Assembly: GCF_010183535.1 (NCBI RefSeq)
Contig: NC_071333.1
Coordinates: 3,410,001-3,474,000 of the forward strand
Source of the DNA: Caenorhabditis remanei
Lineage: Eukaryota; Nematoda; Chromadorea; Rhabditida; Rhabditidae
Direction of reading: 5' to 3'
DNA length: 64,000 bases
The notes beneath the pieces were generated by a model. The model was not told where the DNA came from. It saw only the letters and a program-made list of their open reading frames with translations, and ran no database searches. The position numbers and the translations under genes were made by a program. Below, piece by piece: positions 11,786 to 22,034 of this stretch (positions are counted from its first letter, which is position 1; every line of letters begins with the position of its first letter).

Positions 11786-12146
11786 TGCAAACCGGGCCGA
11801 AACGGGCCGACACGGGCCGGCCCGTACCTCGCTTCAAACTCATTGTTATGGGCTGAAAAATATACCAAAATGTAGATCTCGACGAGATCCATGTTCGTGA
11901 TCTACTACGGGTCGGATGGTTTTTCGCTAATGTGCCGCGGGCCGGGAAAAAGTGCCAAAAAAATTCCAAAATGGCCAAAGAAGCCATTCTAGCCCGGCCC
12001 GCGGCCCGCGGCGCAGTACCAATCCGCCATCCGGCACGTAATAGGTCACGGACATAGAACTCGTCAAGATCTTCATTTTGGTATAGTTTTCAGCCCGAAA
12101 CATTGAGTTTGAAGCGAGTTACGGGCCGGCCCGGTTTGCAAGTATG
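11786..12146. mobile_element. CG-rich palindromic element with GGGCCGGCCCG arms
   Basis: The left arm (GCAAACCGGGCCG..., then CTCGCTTCAAACTCA and ATATACCAAAATGTAGATCT) is repeated inverted on the right (AGATCTTCATTTTGGTATAG, TGAGTTTGAAGCGAG, CGGGCCGGCCCGGTTTGC). A CGCGGCC-rich core lies between. There is no coding capacity. A partial relative lies at about 51830-51950. It looks like a non-autonomous palindromic element of the CCGGCCCGG repeat class seen at 7.7, 9.6, 13.8, 14.6, 25.5-25.9 and 33.6 kb. Confidence 0.65.
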
Positions 12147-12149
12147 CTT

Positions 12150-12823
12150 TTCAATTTTATACGTGTGCGAGGTTTTTCGTGAAAACTTCTGACTGACGAG
12201 GTGAAACATTCCTGTGAAAAACAAGTTTCTAAACTTAAACAGGATTTTGTTTAATAGATAGTGAAAAATCTGAATTTCGAATAAATTTTTTGAACAATCA
12301 AATTGAAGGTAGCATAACTTCCTTTGTCAGAGCTTTGATTTTGCTGGAAAGAAGAATGTTTTATCTATATCCAAACTATGAATTTAAAAAAAATTCAAGT
12401 CCTTGGGCGTATATTACGGTAAGCAGCAAAAAATGTACAGTCCCAACGAAATAATGAACACTTTTCCGATTTTTTAGGAGCTGCTATACTCAAGCTAGTG
12501 GACTCACACTGACGAACTAGTGAAATAGTAAAGATCTGGTTTTCACCACTAATATCACAACGAACCTTGAAAAACTTTAAAATAGTACCATTTTCAGCTT
12601 CTCTACTTCCCCGGACTCATCCTACTCAACTTTTTTATGGGTCACCTTCAAATCCCTTTTAATCAATTTTTATGGGTCACCTTCAAAGAGAAAATGCATA
12701 TTTCCATCACCCTCGCCATTCAAGGCTACTTGGCGGGTCATCCCAGTGTGGACTTCACATTCCTCCTTAGTTAGCCGATCTCAAGCAATCTTAGCTCATT
12801 TAAACTTTACTCAGAATTCTCAC
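12150..12823. other. Stretch without recognisable genes
   Basis: No exon can be defended. The phrase TTTTTATGGGTCACCTTCAAA occurs twice (about 12634 and 12668). Positions 12770-12823 are shared with 4020-4100 and belong to the intron or flank of the exon that follows. Confidence 0.4.
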
Positions 12824-13110
12824 CTGCATGACAAAAAACACCATTGTCAGCAGCGAAAACTCCACCTTTGTCACCTGCAGGTCTTTGATCCTTCCCGTCA
12901 AGCGACACTTGATATTTCGCTCCAACTCCCCTATATCCTTCAGAGTTGGAATGACTTCCAATGTATCCGGAAGTGTGATACGACTGTCCCATCTTATCAA
13001 AGGAGTGGTGAGCAAGTCCAAACAACGAGAACGAGGGATACCCATTTCTGAGAAGAATCGAGCGGTCCTTCAAGTGATGCAAATTTTTGCAAAGGTTAAG
13101 ACGGCTCTTC
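12824..13110 (-). CDS. Internal exon of an unrecognised gene
   Basis: This is a 287-base exon with a TTTTTTCAG acceptor (13111-13119) and a CAG|GTGAGA donor (12824/12823). One frame is open throughout and gives a Gly/Ser/His-rich peptide with PSFSLFGLAHHSFDKMGQSY and KYQVSLDGKDQRPAGDKGG. I do not recognise it. A second frame is open for about 80 codons and vaguely resembles part of a nuclear-receptor ligand-binding domain, but it has an in-frame stop near the acceptor, so I prefer the first frame. A frameshifted copy is at 3990-4235. Confidence 0.35.
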
Positions 13111-13195
13111 CTGAAAAAATCACATTTTTAGAATATGAACGACTAAAAAATTTAAAACAAAGAAAGATGACGGATTGACAAGGTGGACACAAAAG

Positions 13196-14280
13196 TTATC
13201 CAACCCGGAAGTAATTTACCTTGTCATTTAGAGCTTACGGACTGAAAATTCCGTGCTAAAAAAGCCATTCCCCAGTCCAATGATATTGCTACAGTATCTC
13301 AGACTCACCTTCCAAATCGTTCTCTGTTGAACCATCTGTTCACATTTTTTGAATTTATCGAAGGGAAAACCTGGAGGATTAAGTAATTGGTAAGGGGATT
13401 AGCCTAGACGCACCCATCTCGCGGGTAGATCAGAGGTATTCAAAAAAAGGGTGGAATTGGAGACTGGTTGGATTAGATTATGTAATCCCTATTACATGGA
13501 ATTGAGCCGGTAATTGGTTGGCTCAATAGGAATATTCAAATGATACAATATCCCAGAATGATATCCACAGTAATCCTAGCTTTTCAGAACAAGAAGACGT
13601 GAAATTAGAAAGCACGACATGTTGTCAAGGCTTGGGCCTTGTCAGCAAGATAAAGGCACGGGTATTTTGCCGCCCAAAGTTAAACTTTCAAATTTTTTGA
13701 ATTTTTTTCGCGAAAAAGTCAAATTTTTGAGTGTCAGTTCAAATTATTAGAAATATTTACGTTATCCCTTCGGGCCGGGTCAAGCGTTCAAAATTTTACA
13801 AAACCCGGCCCGAGTCTTCGGGCCCTTCATTTCGATCCTCAACCATTTCTCGTCTACACTTCCGCCTCATTATCTCGGCAAAAACATGCATATCGAGAAG
13901 TCCTTGGCTCAACTTTGAGTGGTCCTAAATCATTTTTAATTCAATTCAAACTTTTCGATTTTTTGTAAATTTAGAAAGTATAGAACAACGTTGAAAGTTG
14001 TCCCAGAGTGCCAAATTTTTCAAAGTATGTAAATTAAATTTAGTTCTTTATTTTTGTAGTTGACAATGTTTTAATAGCTCCGCCCACTTTTGAGATATAC
14101 AGCTTCGAAGATTTATCAGGACAGATTACGCAATTTAAGAAGAGGGGCCGAGAAGCGAGAGCGTCTGGGATCTCTCCGTCTTCACCTAGAAATGTTTATA
14201 ATCGTTAGAACCGCCTTAAATTTTAAAATCTTAAAGCTCAAATTATGAGAGTTATAAAACTCTAAATTTCCAACAACAAA
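13196..14280 (+). repeat. Repeat copy C
   Basis: Positions 13196-13345 are the reverse complement of 10048-10195, and 13345-14275 match copy A in direct orientation, including the CG-rich block at 13770-13830 and GAGAAGCGAGAGCGTCTGGG. B and C together form a second, larger inverted repeat with a spacer of about 3 kb. The copy differs from A and B by an internal insertion of foreign sequence at 13583-13620. Confidence 0.7.
13583..13620 (+). repeat. 38-bp inverted copy of the 11.6 kb exon start
   Basis: The 38 bases are identical to the reverse complement of 11634-11671, that is the end of a splice acceptor plus the start of the exon. Copies A and B lack them and read TAGCTTGTC-AAGAAAGCACAC-like sequence at this point. 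It therefore looks like a short templated insertion made when copy C was broken and repaired. Confidence 0.65.
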
Positions 14281-15365
14281 AAAATTCTAACATATTTTTT
14301 TAATTCTCACAAACTCATTTGCCGTTTTCTTGTTTTATACTTTACATTATTGTGTACAGAGTTGGGCACACCTTCAGCGCGCAGGATGGGGAAAAAGACG
14401 GAAAGCCCCTTGAACATGGAAATAATATCTTTCTCTTTGTCGGTATGTCCGGATGTCTGTCTATTTGTTTGGATGTCGATATGAATGTGATCTGCAGAAA
14501 GGAGATAACGGCTGGTGTGCCTTTGGCGCTCTCTAACAATGGGAAGACGGCGAAAGAATCCGGAAGATACTGAACCACATAAACTTATCAGACTTGCAAC
14601 GGACCGGGCCGGAATTAAATATTCTCCGGCCGGCCCGGCCCGGAAGTTGTGTACTGAAAAAAATTCAAATTTTTTTTCGAAAATTTCCCGATTTTTTTGA
14701 AAAATGTTTCTTCAGAACATTTTTTGTAAGTTTCGAAGTTTGTTGAAAAATATACTTGAGAAAAAATATGAAAAATTTTCAGAAAATAGGACAAAAAATT
14801 GTAGTGAAAAAGTTCAAAAATTCAAATCCGGGCCGACCGGGCCGGGCCGGAGTTTCGAAAATCTGATTATAATCAGGATTAGTAAGTGTATTAGTATAAA
14901 AAAACACGCTTTTTCATTTCCGCATACCCACAAAACTGTATTGTTTTAAAAAAATCGAAAAAATTGCCCAGAAGCATCAATTTGCGGCCGAAAATTAAAT
15001 TTTCGGCCGTTTTTAATCCTCAGTGAGTTGTCTGAGACATAGAATGACGGTTATAATCTAGATTAGTGAAAAAAGGATTAGTAAAAAAAATAATCAGGAT
15101 TAATAAAAAAAAACCAATGCAGTGATATCTGAGATTTTTGGAAAATTGTTTCATATTTTAAATTTGTTGAAAATTTGTATTCTGAAATTTTTTACATTCG
15201 TAACACCTCATCTTTTTAAATATTAAATATCTTGAATCAAAAATAGAACAAATTCAATTTTTGCAACGACACTCCGTTATTCCGTTATCGCGCTTTGTTT
15301 AGCAAAATTCTTTTTTTTTCCATAATTTTTTCTTTGTCCAAAATCTTTGTTTTTTTTCATTTTTG
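14281..15365. other. Intergenic stretch with CG-rich repeat pair
   Basis: Two CCGGCCCGG-type blocks in inverted arrangement (about 14604-14655 and 14825-14855) flank an AT-rich stretch, probably another non-autonomous element. AATCAGGATTAGTAA words repeat at 14868-15110. No gene is recognised. The open frames at 14.3-14.6 kb have no splice signals. Confidence 0.4.
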
Positions 15366-15655
15366 CCGTAATTTTAGGCGTAATTTCGGTTGAAAACCGA
15401 TAAATTTTCAATTTTTGTTAATTTCTAGTGGTCGCCGCCGCGAAATGCTCTCAGTTTTCCGTATAAAATCAATTTTCAAATTTCCCGTTATTTTCGTGAG
15501 TTTTTTTGCAACTTTGACCGTAATTTTAGGCGTTATTCCGGTTGAAAACCGATAAGTTGTTCATTTCTGTTAATTTTCAATTGTCGCCGCCGCGAAATGT
15601 TCTCAGTATTCCGTATAAAAATAATTTTCAAATTTTCCCGTCATTTTGCCAATTT
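15366..15655 (+). repeat. Direct duplication in the presumed promoter of the propeller-kinase gene
   Basis: Two copies about 155 bases apart (15368-15495 and 15521-15650) share GTAATTTTAGGCGT, GGTTGAAAACCGATAA, GTCGCCGCCGCGAAATG and TCCGTATAAAA. The block ends about 150 bases before the gene's start codon, and each copy has a TATAAAA-like word. It is probably upstream regulatory sequence that has been duplicated; the function is inferred from position only. Confidence 0.5.
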
Positions 15656-15662
15656 TTTGCAA

Positions 15663-15723
<61 letters not shown>

Positions 15724-15745
15724 TTTTCCCTCTCTCTCTCTTTCT
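15663..15745 (+). repeat. (TC)n microsatellite
   Basis: A near-uninterrupted CT dinucleotide run of about 60 bases is followed by CCCTCTCTCTCTCTTTCTG. It lies between the promoter duplication and the GTTACAG acceptor just upstream of the start codon at 15803. A polypyrimidine run here could affect nucleosome occupancy or trans-splicing. Confidence 0.85.
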
Positions 15746-15802
15746 GTAAATCATTTGTTACAGCCAAAAAATCAACTTCAAATACACCGAAATTTGGTAA
15801 TT

Positions 15803-18506
15803 ATGACATGCCGAATTGACTGTTCAGATCCTATCGATGTTGCATTGATTGACAAGGAATCAGTTGCTGTTCTCTTCAAAAATTCCGTGTCGATCTACTC
15901 AACAACTACCTCAAGTCTTCTTGAGAGCCACCGTGTCGACGAAGGAGTCAATACAGTTTATGCGGAGAAGAACAGTGAGTGTGAAAATTAACCTTTCAGA
16001 AAGACAACACGTCATTCTTAGAATAACTTGAAACATTTAAATGTCTAGACGTCCTTTCAAGCCCTACCTTTTTTCCAAAATTTAAAACGTCCTTTCAAAT
16101 GTTTGATTGTCCCAGAAACAATTAGACCCAACCGAGACATCCAGAAGCTTGCTTGCACTTTTATCCTAATTTTTAAGCAAGCTCTTGGTTGTCTCTGTTT
16201 GGAGGAGAGTCTGTTTTAGGGTTCAAGAAACGTCTAAATATTTTTCGAGATGTTTAAATGTTTTTTGAAACGCCTAAATATTCTTCGGGGCGTCTAAGTT
16301 TTTTTAGGGACGTCTAGGTCTTTCAAGAGACGCCGTAGTGTTTATCGGGACGTTCGAGTTTTCAAAAAACATTTAAACTGGAATAGAACCGAAATAAAAT
16401 CAGGAAAATCAATAATATTAATGTTTTTAGACGTATACATCGTGGGAGAAGAACCAGTCGTCTACAAGATCGATACCAATCAATCGACTCTTCGTCAAAC
16501 CAATCCGTTGGCCGGAATCACTCAGTGGAAGTGCAATGACTTTAACAAATTGGAGAAAGTTCTTCTTTTGCATCCGAAAAGAAGTGGTGTGTTCACCAAG
16601 TCGATACTCCTGTACGACGTTAAGACGGATTCAGTTGTTAGAGAGCTCAAGGTAGGTTGAATACAATTAACAATTCTTTCAGTGTCTTTCTCAGTTATTG
16701 ATTTTCAATTATCTTTGTAAAGTCAGTAATCAAATGAATTTTTTCAGACCAATGTGACATCTTCATTATCGAACTTCCGCAAGGAGCGCTACGAAATAAT
16801 GACTTCTGGTTTGAATGGAAATTGGTCGGTGTATGACCTCAGAGGGTCTTTGAACAAGGCCGTGTACACGTACTCACTGAAAGGATCGATCGTAAAACAA
16901 GGTTACAAAACCAATATGTCCTACTGCGAGACATTCGACAAAGATGTTCACCGGTTGTACACGTGGAATGGAGAAACACAGCCCTCCGAAAGGTAGATTT
17001 TCACGAAAAATGATTTTTCAATCTATTTTTATAGATGGGCTTTCGATGAGAAGCAGTGGTTTCTTGGAATAATAGATGGAAATAATGCGTCGGAGGGGTT
17101 TGTGATTCATGGGAGTTACAAAAATTCGCAGGTTAGTTTATACATGCAAAGTTTTAATCGTATTATTTTTTCAGCTCGTCCTAACTGACGTAAAAAATAT
17201 CGCCCAACAAAAGTGTACGTCTTTTCACAAATATGGAGTGAAGTCTCCGAACCAGACGATGTTTGATATTTTGCCTGGAAACGTTCTTGCCACAGGCTGC
17301 TCCACAGGTGTAATGATGCAGTCTGCAAAATTTAAGTGAGTGTCAAAGAAAAAACAGGAGAATTAACTGAATGTAACTTTCAGCGTCGATAACTTCAAAA
17401 GCCACTCAGAGAAGCAGAGAGAAGCGTGCCGTAAAGCGAAGAGTCGTCTTACGGATGACAAAGAGATCAAAGAACTGAGAAAAACCATTGATCGATACGA
17501 AGCTGCTGGGAAGCGCGACGAAGACATTAATGTATATGATAACGATGTGACCAAAGAAAAGTTTGACATTGGAAAATTAATGGGAACTGGATCAATGGGC
17601 AGTGTCTTCAAATGTAGATCAAAAAAAAAGCGGCAAAGAATTTGCTCTCAAGGTGAGAAATACTACTGCGAACACGAATAATTTTGTATTTTAGTACATC
17701 ATCAACCAAACAAGCATATTGTCCAAAAAGTTTGAAATTGAGCGAGAACTCTTGATTCAACGAGATCTTCGTCACGAAAACATTGTGAAAATGTTGGCTG
17801 CCTTCAAATCAAAAATTAACATTTGCTTTGTACTAGAACTGATGCAAGAATCACTTCACGATGTTTTGAAGCGGAAACGTGGACATGTGATGAATGTGAA
17901 GGACGTTGCACAAATGACGGATTGTGTGGCGAAAGCTCTGTCATATTGACACAAAAGGTGCATTATCCATCGTGATCTGAAACCCCAAAATATACTACAC
18001 AATGGAGAATGAATATACAAAGTGTCAGATTTCGGAAGTGCAACCGACGAACGGTGAGGGATTCTTCAATGTGATTTTTGAAATTTTATTGATTTTTAGG
18101 CACGGTACGTTCTGCGGAACACAGGGATATATGGCACCCGAAATAGTCACTCGCTCAAAACAGACAACAGCCGTCGATTGCTTTTCTCTGGGAATCGTAA
18201 TTCATCAATGTTCTCAAGGGACACTACCATTCCAGCTGCCGACGGGGCATGTATCTGAGTACATAGTCTCAAAATGCAAATATGATCCACCAGTGCAGAT
18301 GAACATGAGCATCCGCGGTGTGACCCAAATGCTCGTTAAAAAAATGCCGAAGAGAGATGGACGGCCGATCAAGTAAGTTTCAAAACATTAACTGTTTTTC
18401 ATTTGAAACTTGGATTTTTAGGTACTTGCAAGTCAGCTCATCACGGACTATCACCATCAAACACAAGATGACGTCTACAAGCAGGAACGTCAACTCATTT
18501 AAATAA
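15803..18506 (+). pseudogene. Propeller-like domain fused to a protein kinase, broken
   Basis: Nine exons: 15803-15974, 16431-16651, 16748-16992, 17035-17131, 17175-17335, 17384-17652, 17695-18053, 18100-18372, 18422-18506. All have canonical splice sites and, apart from one extra base, consistent phases (626 aa). Residues 1 to about 320 are WD/propeller-like (NGNWSVYDLRGS, NVLATGCSTGVMM). A charged linker (KEIKELRKTIDRYEAAGK) follows, then a kinase: G-loop LMGTGSMGSVFKC, FALK lysine, CIIHRDLKPQN, VSDFGSAT, GYMAPE and VDCFSLGI. There is no signal peptide or membrane segment, so it is not an IRE1/PERK-type receptor. Three lesions fall in the kinase: an A9 run at 17621-17629 (A8 restores the frame), TGA at 17947-17949 just before HKRCIIHRD, and TGA at 18010-18012 just before the DFG exon end. 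All ATP-binding and catalytic motifs are otherwise intact, so inactivation is recent or these are assembly errors. Confidence 0.75.
15975..16430 (+). repeat. First intron with GACGTCT-type short repeats
   Basis: The 456-base first intron of the propeller-kinase gene contains many variants of CGTCTAAATATTTTTCGAGA and GACGTCCTTTCAAG spaced about 20 bases apart (16040-16370). It is a degenerate short tandem repeat. A GTGAGT donor and a TTTTTAG acceptor bound it. Confidence 0.5.
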
Positions 18507-19277
18507 GCAAATTGTTTCTCACCTTTGTGTACTGAATTTTATACATCATTCGCATAGGTTCTAGTCCTGCCTACAAATTCTTGTCTTCTCGTGTGGAGAA
18601 ATATGTTTATGCTCCTTTAGAGCCATCTTCTTTATATTTTTTTTTGAAAATTATACTTTCCCCTTATTTTTTTTTGTTCTATCAAATGTGTTTTCTCTTT
18701 TTGTTCCCCGATTCTCTTTTTTGGTATTTTACATCAACTTTTTACAAGTCCTTTTTCCCATGTCATTCAATTGCTACCATACCAGACTCCTTTGGTAGCA
18801 ATCGAATGGTTGCCCTTTTTTCCTGCCGACTCCTTCTTGCCCTTTCTTATCATTATTATCTTTTTTAATATTTTGCTCTGTATTATAATATTAATCATTC
18901 GTTTGCTACCGGACCTAAGTTCCCACGGCAAACGAATGATTCCAATGCCTTCTCTGCCGACATCATCTTGCCATATTTTGTAATTATTATGTTTTTATGC
19001 TCCTTAAGAGTCAATTCATTATTATTCATTAATTAATTCTTGTTATCATGCTCTCTCTTTTTTAATGATTTACAGCTATTCAGATTTTAGAGCTTTTTAG
19101 AGCCAAAAGTAGTAAGTTATGGAAAAATGATTTTTTGGTTCTGAAAAAAGTGAAAATATGACACCCTTGAAGCCACTCCTTTTAAGGATAGCAGGCCGCC
19201 GGTTATTAGCCGTCGGGGGTGTCACACGTCTCGGTGGTTTGCTATTTCAGGTGGTTCAGTGAAACGCAGGACTCAAT
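18507..19277. other. 3' flank of the propeller-kinase gene
   Basis: A T-rich stretch of about 500 bases. Related words at 18775-18810 (TTTGGTAGCAATCGAATGGTTGCC) and 18900-18935 (CGTTTGCTACCGGACC, GGCAAACGAATGATT) suggest an old inverted duplication. No gene is seen. Confidence 0.4.
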
Positions 19278-19281
19278 GTAC

Positions 19282-20153
19282 TGTTACGCGGTTTAATCTA
19301 AAACCAGTTTATTCAGGAAAAGCGAGAATTTTCTGTTGAGAATTCTCACGGTTTCTTCCTAATAGCTCTCAGCGAGTTATTATTATTTTTGGTTAGAAAG
19401 AGCAACTATAAAAAGGGACAACCCTTAGGGTAAAATAATTATAGGGTAGAGTGGGTACTTGTGTGTCATGCTGAGAGTTCCTGTGAGAATGACGTGCGCC
19501 TTTGACTGCAGTAGAGACGCAGACATCGTAGTTGGCGCCGATTTGAATTGCAAATGGAATTACTTCCTATTACAATAAAAAAAGAGAACAGGGAAAAAAG
19601 AAGATAATTAACAGAAAGTAAAATAAATACATGTAATTAAATTTTAGTAGTCTATACAATCAATTGATGCATTTTAGTTTGGAGTGGGACACAGGCAGGA
19701 CAAGGCAATTGTCAACACTCCGGGGGACGGGGGGGGGGGTCTGAAGCTCGGCGGCTTGTGTTATGTTCACATGACACGCAAACTTGGCTTTCGCTTCACG
19801 AGGTTGATAAGACCTAACGCGGTGAGTGATTAATCGGATTTTTGCCCAGTCGTCAATGGTACGTGTTGTGTCCTTAGAATCCGGCATACTGTAGCCGGGT
19901 TGTAGTCCCAAGAACAGTAGGTTGAATAGATAGAGAGTTTATTTAGGGGGGATAAACTATTGCAGAATAGTAGTCACTAATAGGTAGGGAAAGAAGGAAG
20001 AACTAGAATGAGGGATGTCAGTCCCTTATATAGGGAACTCTGACCAAACTACAAACAATGTGAAAGAGAGACGCGCATACAGACCAACGTGCGCGCTCTT
20101 ACTTGGGATAGATCAAACCTAAATACTTATGCATGCGAGCCTAAAATGTAACA
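19282..20153. mobile_element. Solo LTR (872 bp)
   Basis: The element runs from TGTTACGCGG to AATGTAACA, has the 5'-TG...CA-3' ends of an LTR, and is flanked by a GTAC duplication (19278-19281 and 20154-20157). No gag or pol sequence lies on either side, so it is a solo LTR left by recombination. TATA-like words are present on both strands (ACTATAAAAAGGG at about 19407 on plus, CTATATAAGGG near 20030 on minus), so orientation is unsure. It contains a G-run of about 11 bases at 19727-19738. LTR retrotransposons of the Ty3 and BEL classes are known in Caenorhabditis. Confidence 0.6.
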
Positions 20154-20157
20154 GTAC

Positions 20158-21040
20158 GAAATCTCCTGAATTTGACGTTTGAAGATGATTCGAAACCTGA
20201 TGACTTCCGGTCATCTTTGGACTTGGAAGCGCCTGGACGACTAGCTTCAAGAGTCGGATTGAACTGCTTACATAGAATGACCGCGAATTGATATTTTTGG
20301 TTTTGGCTCATTATGTTTTCAAACGAACATTTATGCAAAAGTAGAATGCTCCTGGAAATTTTGTGTTTTGTGCTAACATAGTTTTTGAGAAAATTGAGTT
20401 TTTGAAAAAATATGAAAAAAAGTTTTCCGCGAACTTCAAACCTTCATAACTTGCTTGAATCTAACTCAAAATGGAGAATCAAAAAATGAAAGATAGCTTA
20501 ACTTTTCTAGTTTCAGAAAATATAGATTGCAAAACGTTACGATTATTGATAATGAAAAACTAGACACAAAATAACGTTTTCTTTTCAGTACACGAAAGCC
20601 GTTAAAAAAAATTCTAACCGTAGGAATCGATTGAAATGAGTGTCAAAAAGTAGCAAATGCATGAAAATTTTGAAAACAAATTCGAAGCCAACAATTTGAA
20701 AAAAATTGCAAACGATATTTTTCCAGCTAAATATATATATAGACTTAATGCAATTTTGCTTCTGAATCTCATTTTTCGTGTTTTCAGCTTTCATTTGATG
20801 TAAACGGCAAAACATTCTGAGAAGTTTTACCTGAGTTGTAATAGCCTGGAGTGTGAATAGCTTTAAAAAATTAACATTGGTGTTATCCGACTTTTGGCTT
20901 CGTTTTTTTGGTAAAGTTTAGGGTTTTATTTGAATATTCAAGTTTATCTGTTCTTTAGCTTTTTGGGACCATTTGTACTTTTGCTGGGCGTCACGATTGA
21001 AAACAGTTACCATGGTTTCAGTGGGTCAGTTATGAGAAAG
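20158..21040. other. Stretch without recognisable genes
   Basis: AT-rich, no exon or repeat family recognised. Minus-strand open frames (20141-20338, 20585-20815) lack splice signals and look fortuitous. Confidence 0.4.
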
Positions 21041-21047
21041 TAATTTT

Positions 21048-21595
21048 GAAGATGTGTCCGTTTTTTTTAAAAGTTTGTCCGCTCTTTTGAAAAGGTGTCC
21101 GCTTTTTTAAAGGTTTTTCCGCCTTTTTAAAGGTTTGTCCGCTTTTTCGAAGATGTGTCCGCTTTTTAAAGATGTGTCCACTTTTTCGAATTTTGTCCGC
21201 TTTTTTTATAATGTGTCCGCTTTTTCAAAGCTTTGTCCGCTTTTTCAAAGATATGTCCGCATTTTTAATAATGTGTCCGTTTTAATAAAGGTTTGTCCGC
21301 TTTTTCAAAGATATGACCGCATTTTTAATAATGTGTCCGTTTTATTAAAGGTTTGTCCGCTTTTTCAAAGATATGTCCGCATTTTTAATAATGTGTCCGC
21401 TTTATTAAAGGTTTGTCCGCTTTTTCGAGTTTTGTTCGCTTTTTCAATAATGTGTCCGCTTTTTCGAAGGTTTGTCCGCTTTTTTGAATATGTTTCCTGC
21501 TTTTTTTGAAGATGGTTCCCGCTTTTTTAAAGATGTGTCCGCTTTTTCGAATTTTGTCCGCTTTTTCAATAATGTGTCCGCTTGTGCATTATCAC
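21048..21595 (+). repeat. TGTCCGC minisatellite
   Basis: About 25 copies of a roughly 20-base word, TGTCCGCTTTTTCAAAGATA and variants. They are organised in part (21228-21410) as a higher-order 60-base unit (GTTTGTCCGC, ATATGTCCGC, ATGTGTCCGT). Because units are often 20-21 bases long, a plus-strand frame stays open and yields repetitive VRFFNNVSAF-type peptide. I treat that as a by-product of the repeat and not a gene. Confidence 0.85.
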
Positions 21596-21689
21596 ACTTT
21601 TCGCTATTTAGACTGTCTCACCAATCCGAAGTGAAACAACATTTCTATTTGCAAGCCGGGCCGGGCCGATTTGAGAATTTCACCAAAAA

Positions 21690-21850
21690 ATTTCAACGGG
21701 ATAATTTTTATATTATTGACTTCCCCAACCATTCTTATCTGTGTCGGTTCCGGTTAGACTGATCGAGCATGGCGCTGTAATAGTCTATACTTATCCGGGC
21801 TGAGGTTTACTTCAGTAGACGCGGGTTTGAATCCTCCCGGGCTAGAAATG
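21690..21850 (+). repeat. tRNA-like dispersed repeat, copy 1
   Basis: Landmarks are CCATTCTTATCTGTGTCGG, CATCCGGGCTGAGG-like sequence, TTACTTCAGTAGACGCGG and GGTTTGAATCCTCCCGGGCT. The last resembles a Pol III B box (GGTTCGANTCC). Copies lie at 56965-57125 and 62185-62350 on plus, and a partial copy at 58995-59040 on minus. In those places it forms the 3' coding end of genes. It is probably a SINE-like element or a tRNA-derived segment. Confidence 0.55.
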
Positions 21851-22034
21851 AAAAAAAAAAACTATAATTGAAATTCCCAAAAAAGGATAATTTTGAATTT
21901 TGAAGTAAGTTTTTCAAAAACGGGACAATTTTGAATTTTGAATTGAATTTTTCAAAGACGGGATAATTTTTATATCATTGACTTCCCCAACCATTCTTAT
22001 TCATTCTTTTTTTTTTTAATTATTTTCGTTTTAT

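Noticed and set aside
12800..13045. Nuclear hormone receptor ligand-binding domain in the second frame.
   Set aside because: The similarity is vague and that frame has a stop before the acceptor; the other frame is open through the whole exon.
17940..18015. TGA read-through or selenocysteine in the kinase exon.
   Set aside because: Kinases need Leu, Cys or similar at these places, no SECIS-like element was looked for successfully, and a frameshift nearby points to ordinary decay.
15803..18506. IRE1 or PERK homologue.
   Set aside because: There is no signal peptide, no membrane segment and no RNase domain after the kinase.
21135..21760. Open frames of about 96-124 codons in the TGTCCGC region.
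   Set aside because: They follow the 20-21 base repeat period, with Phe/Asn-rich repetitive peptide and no splice sites.
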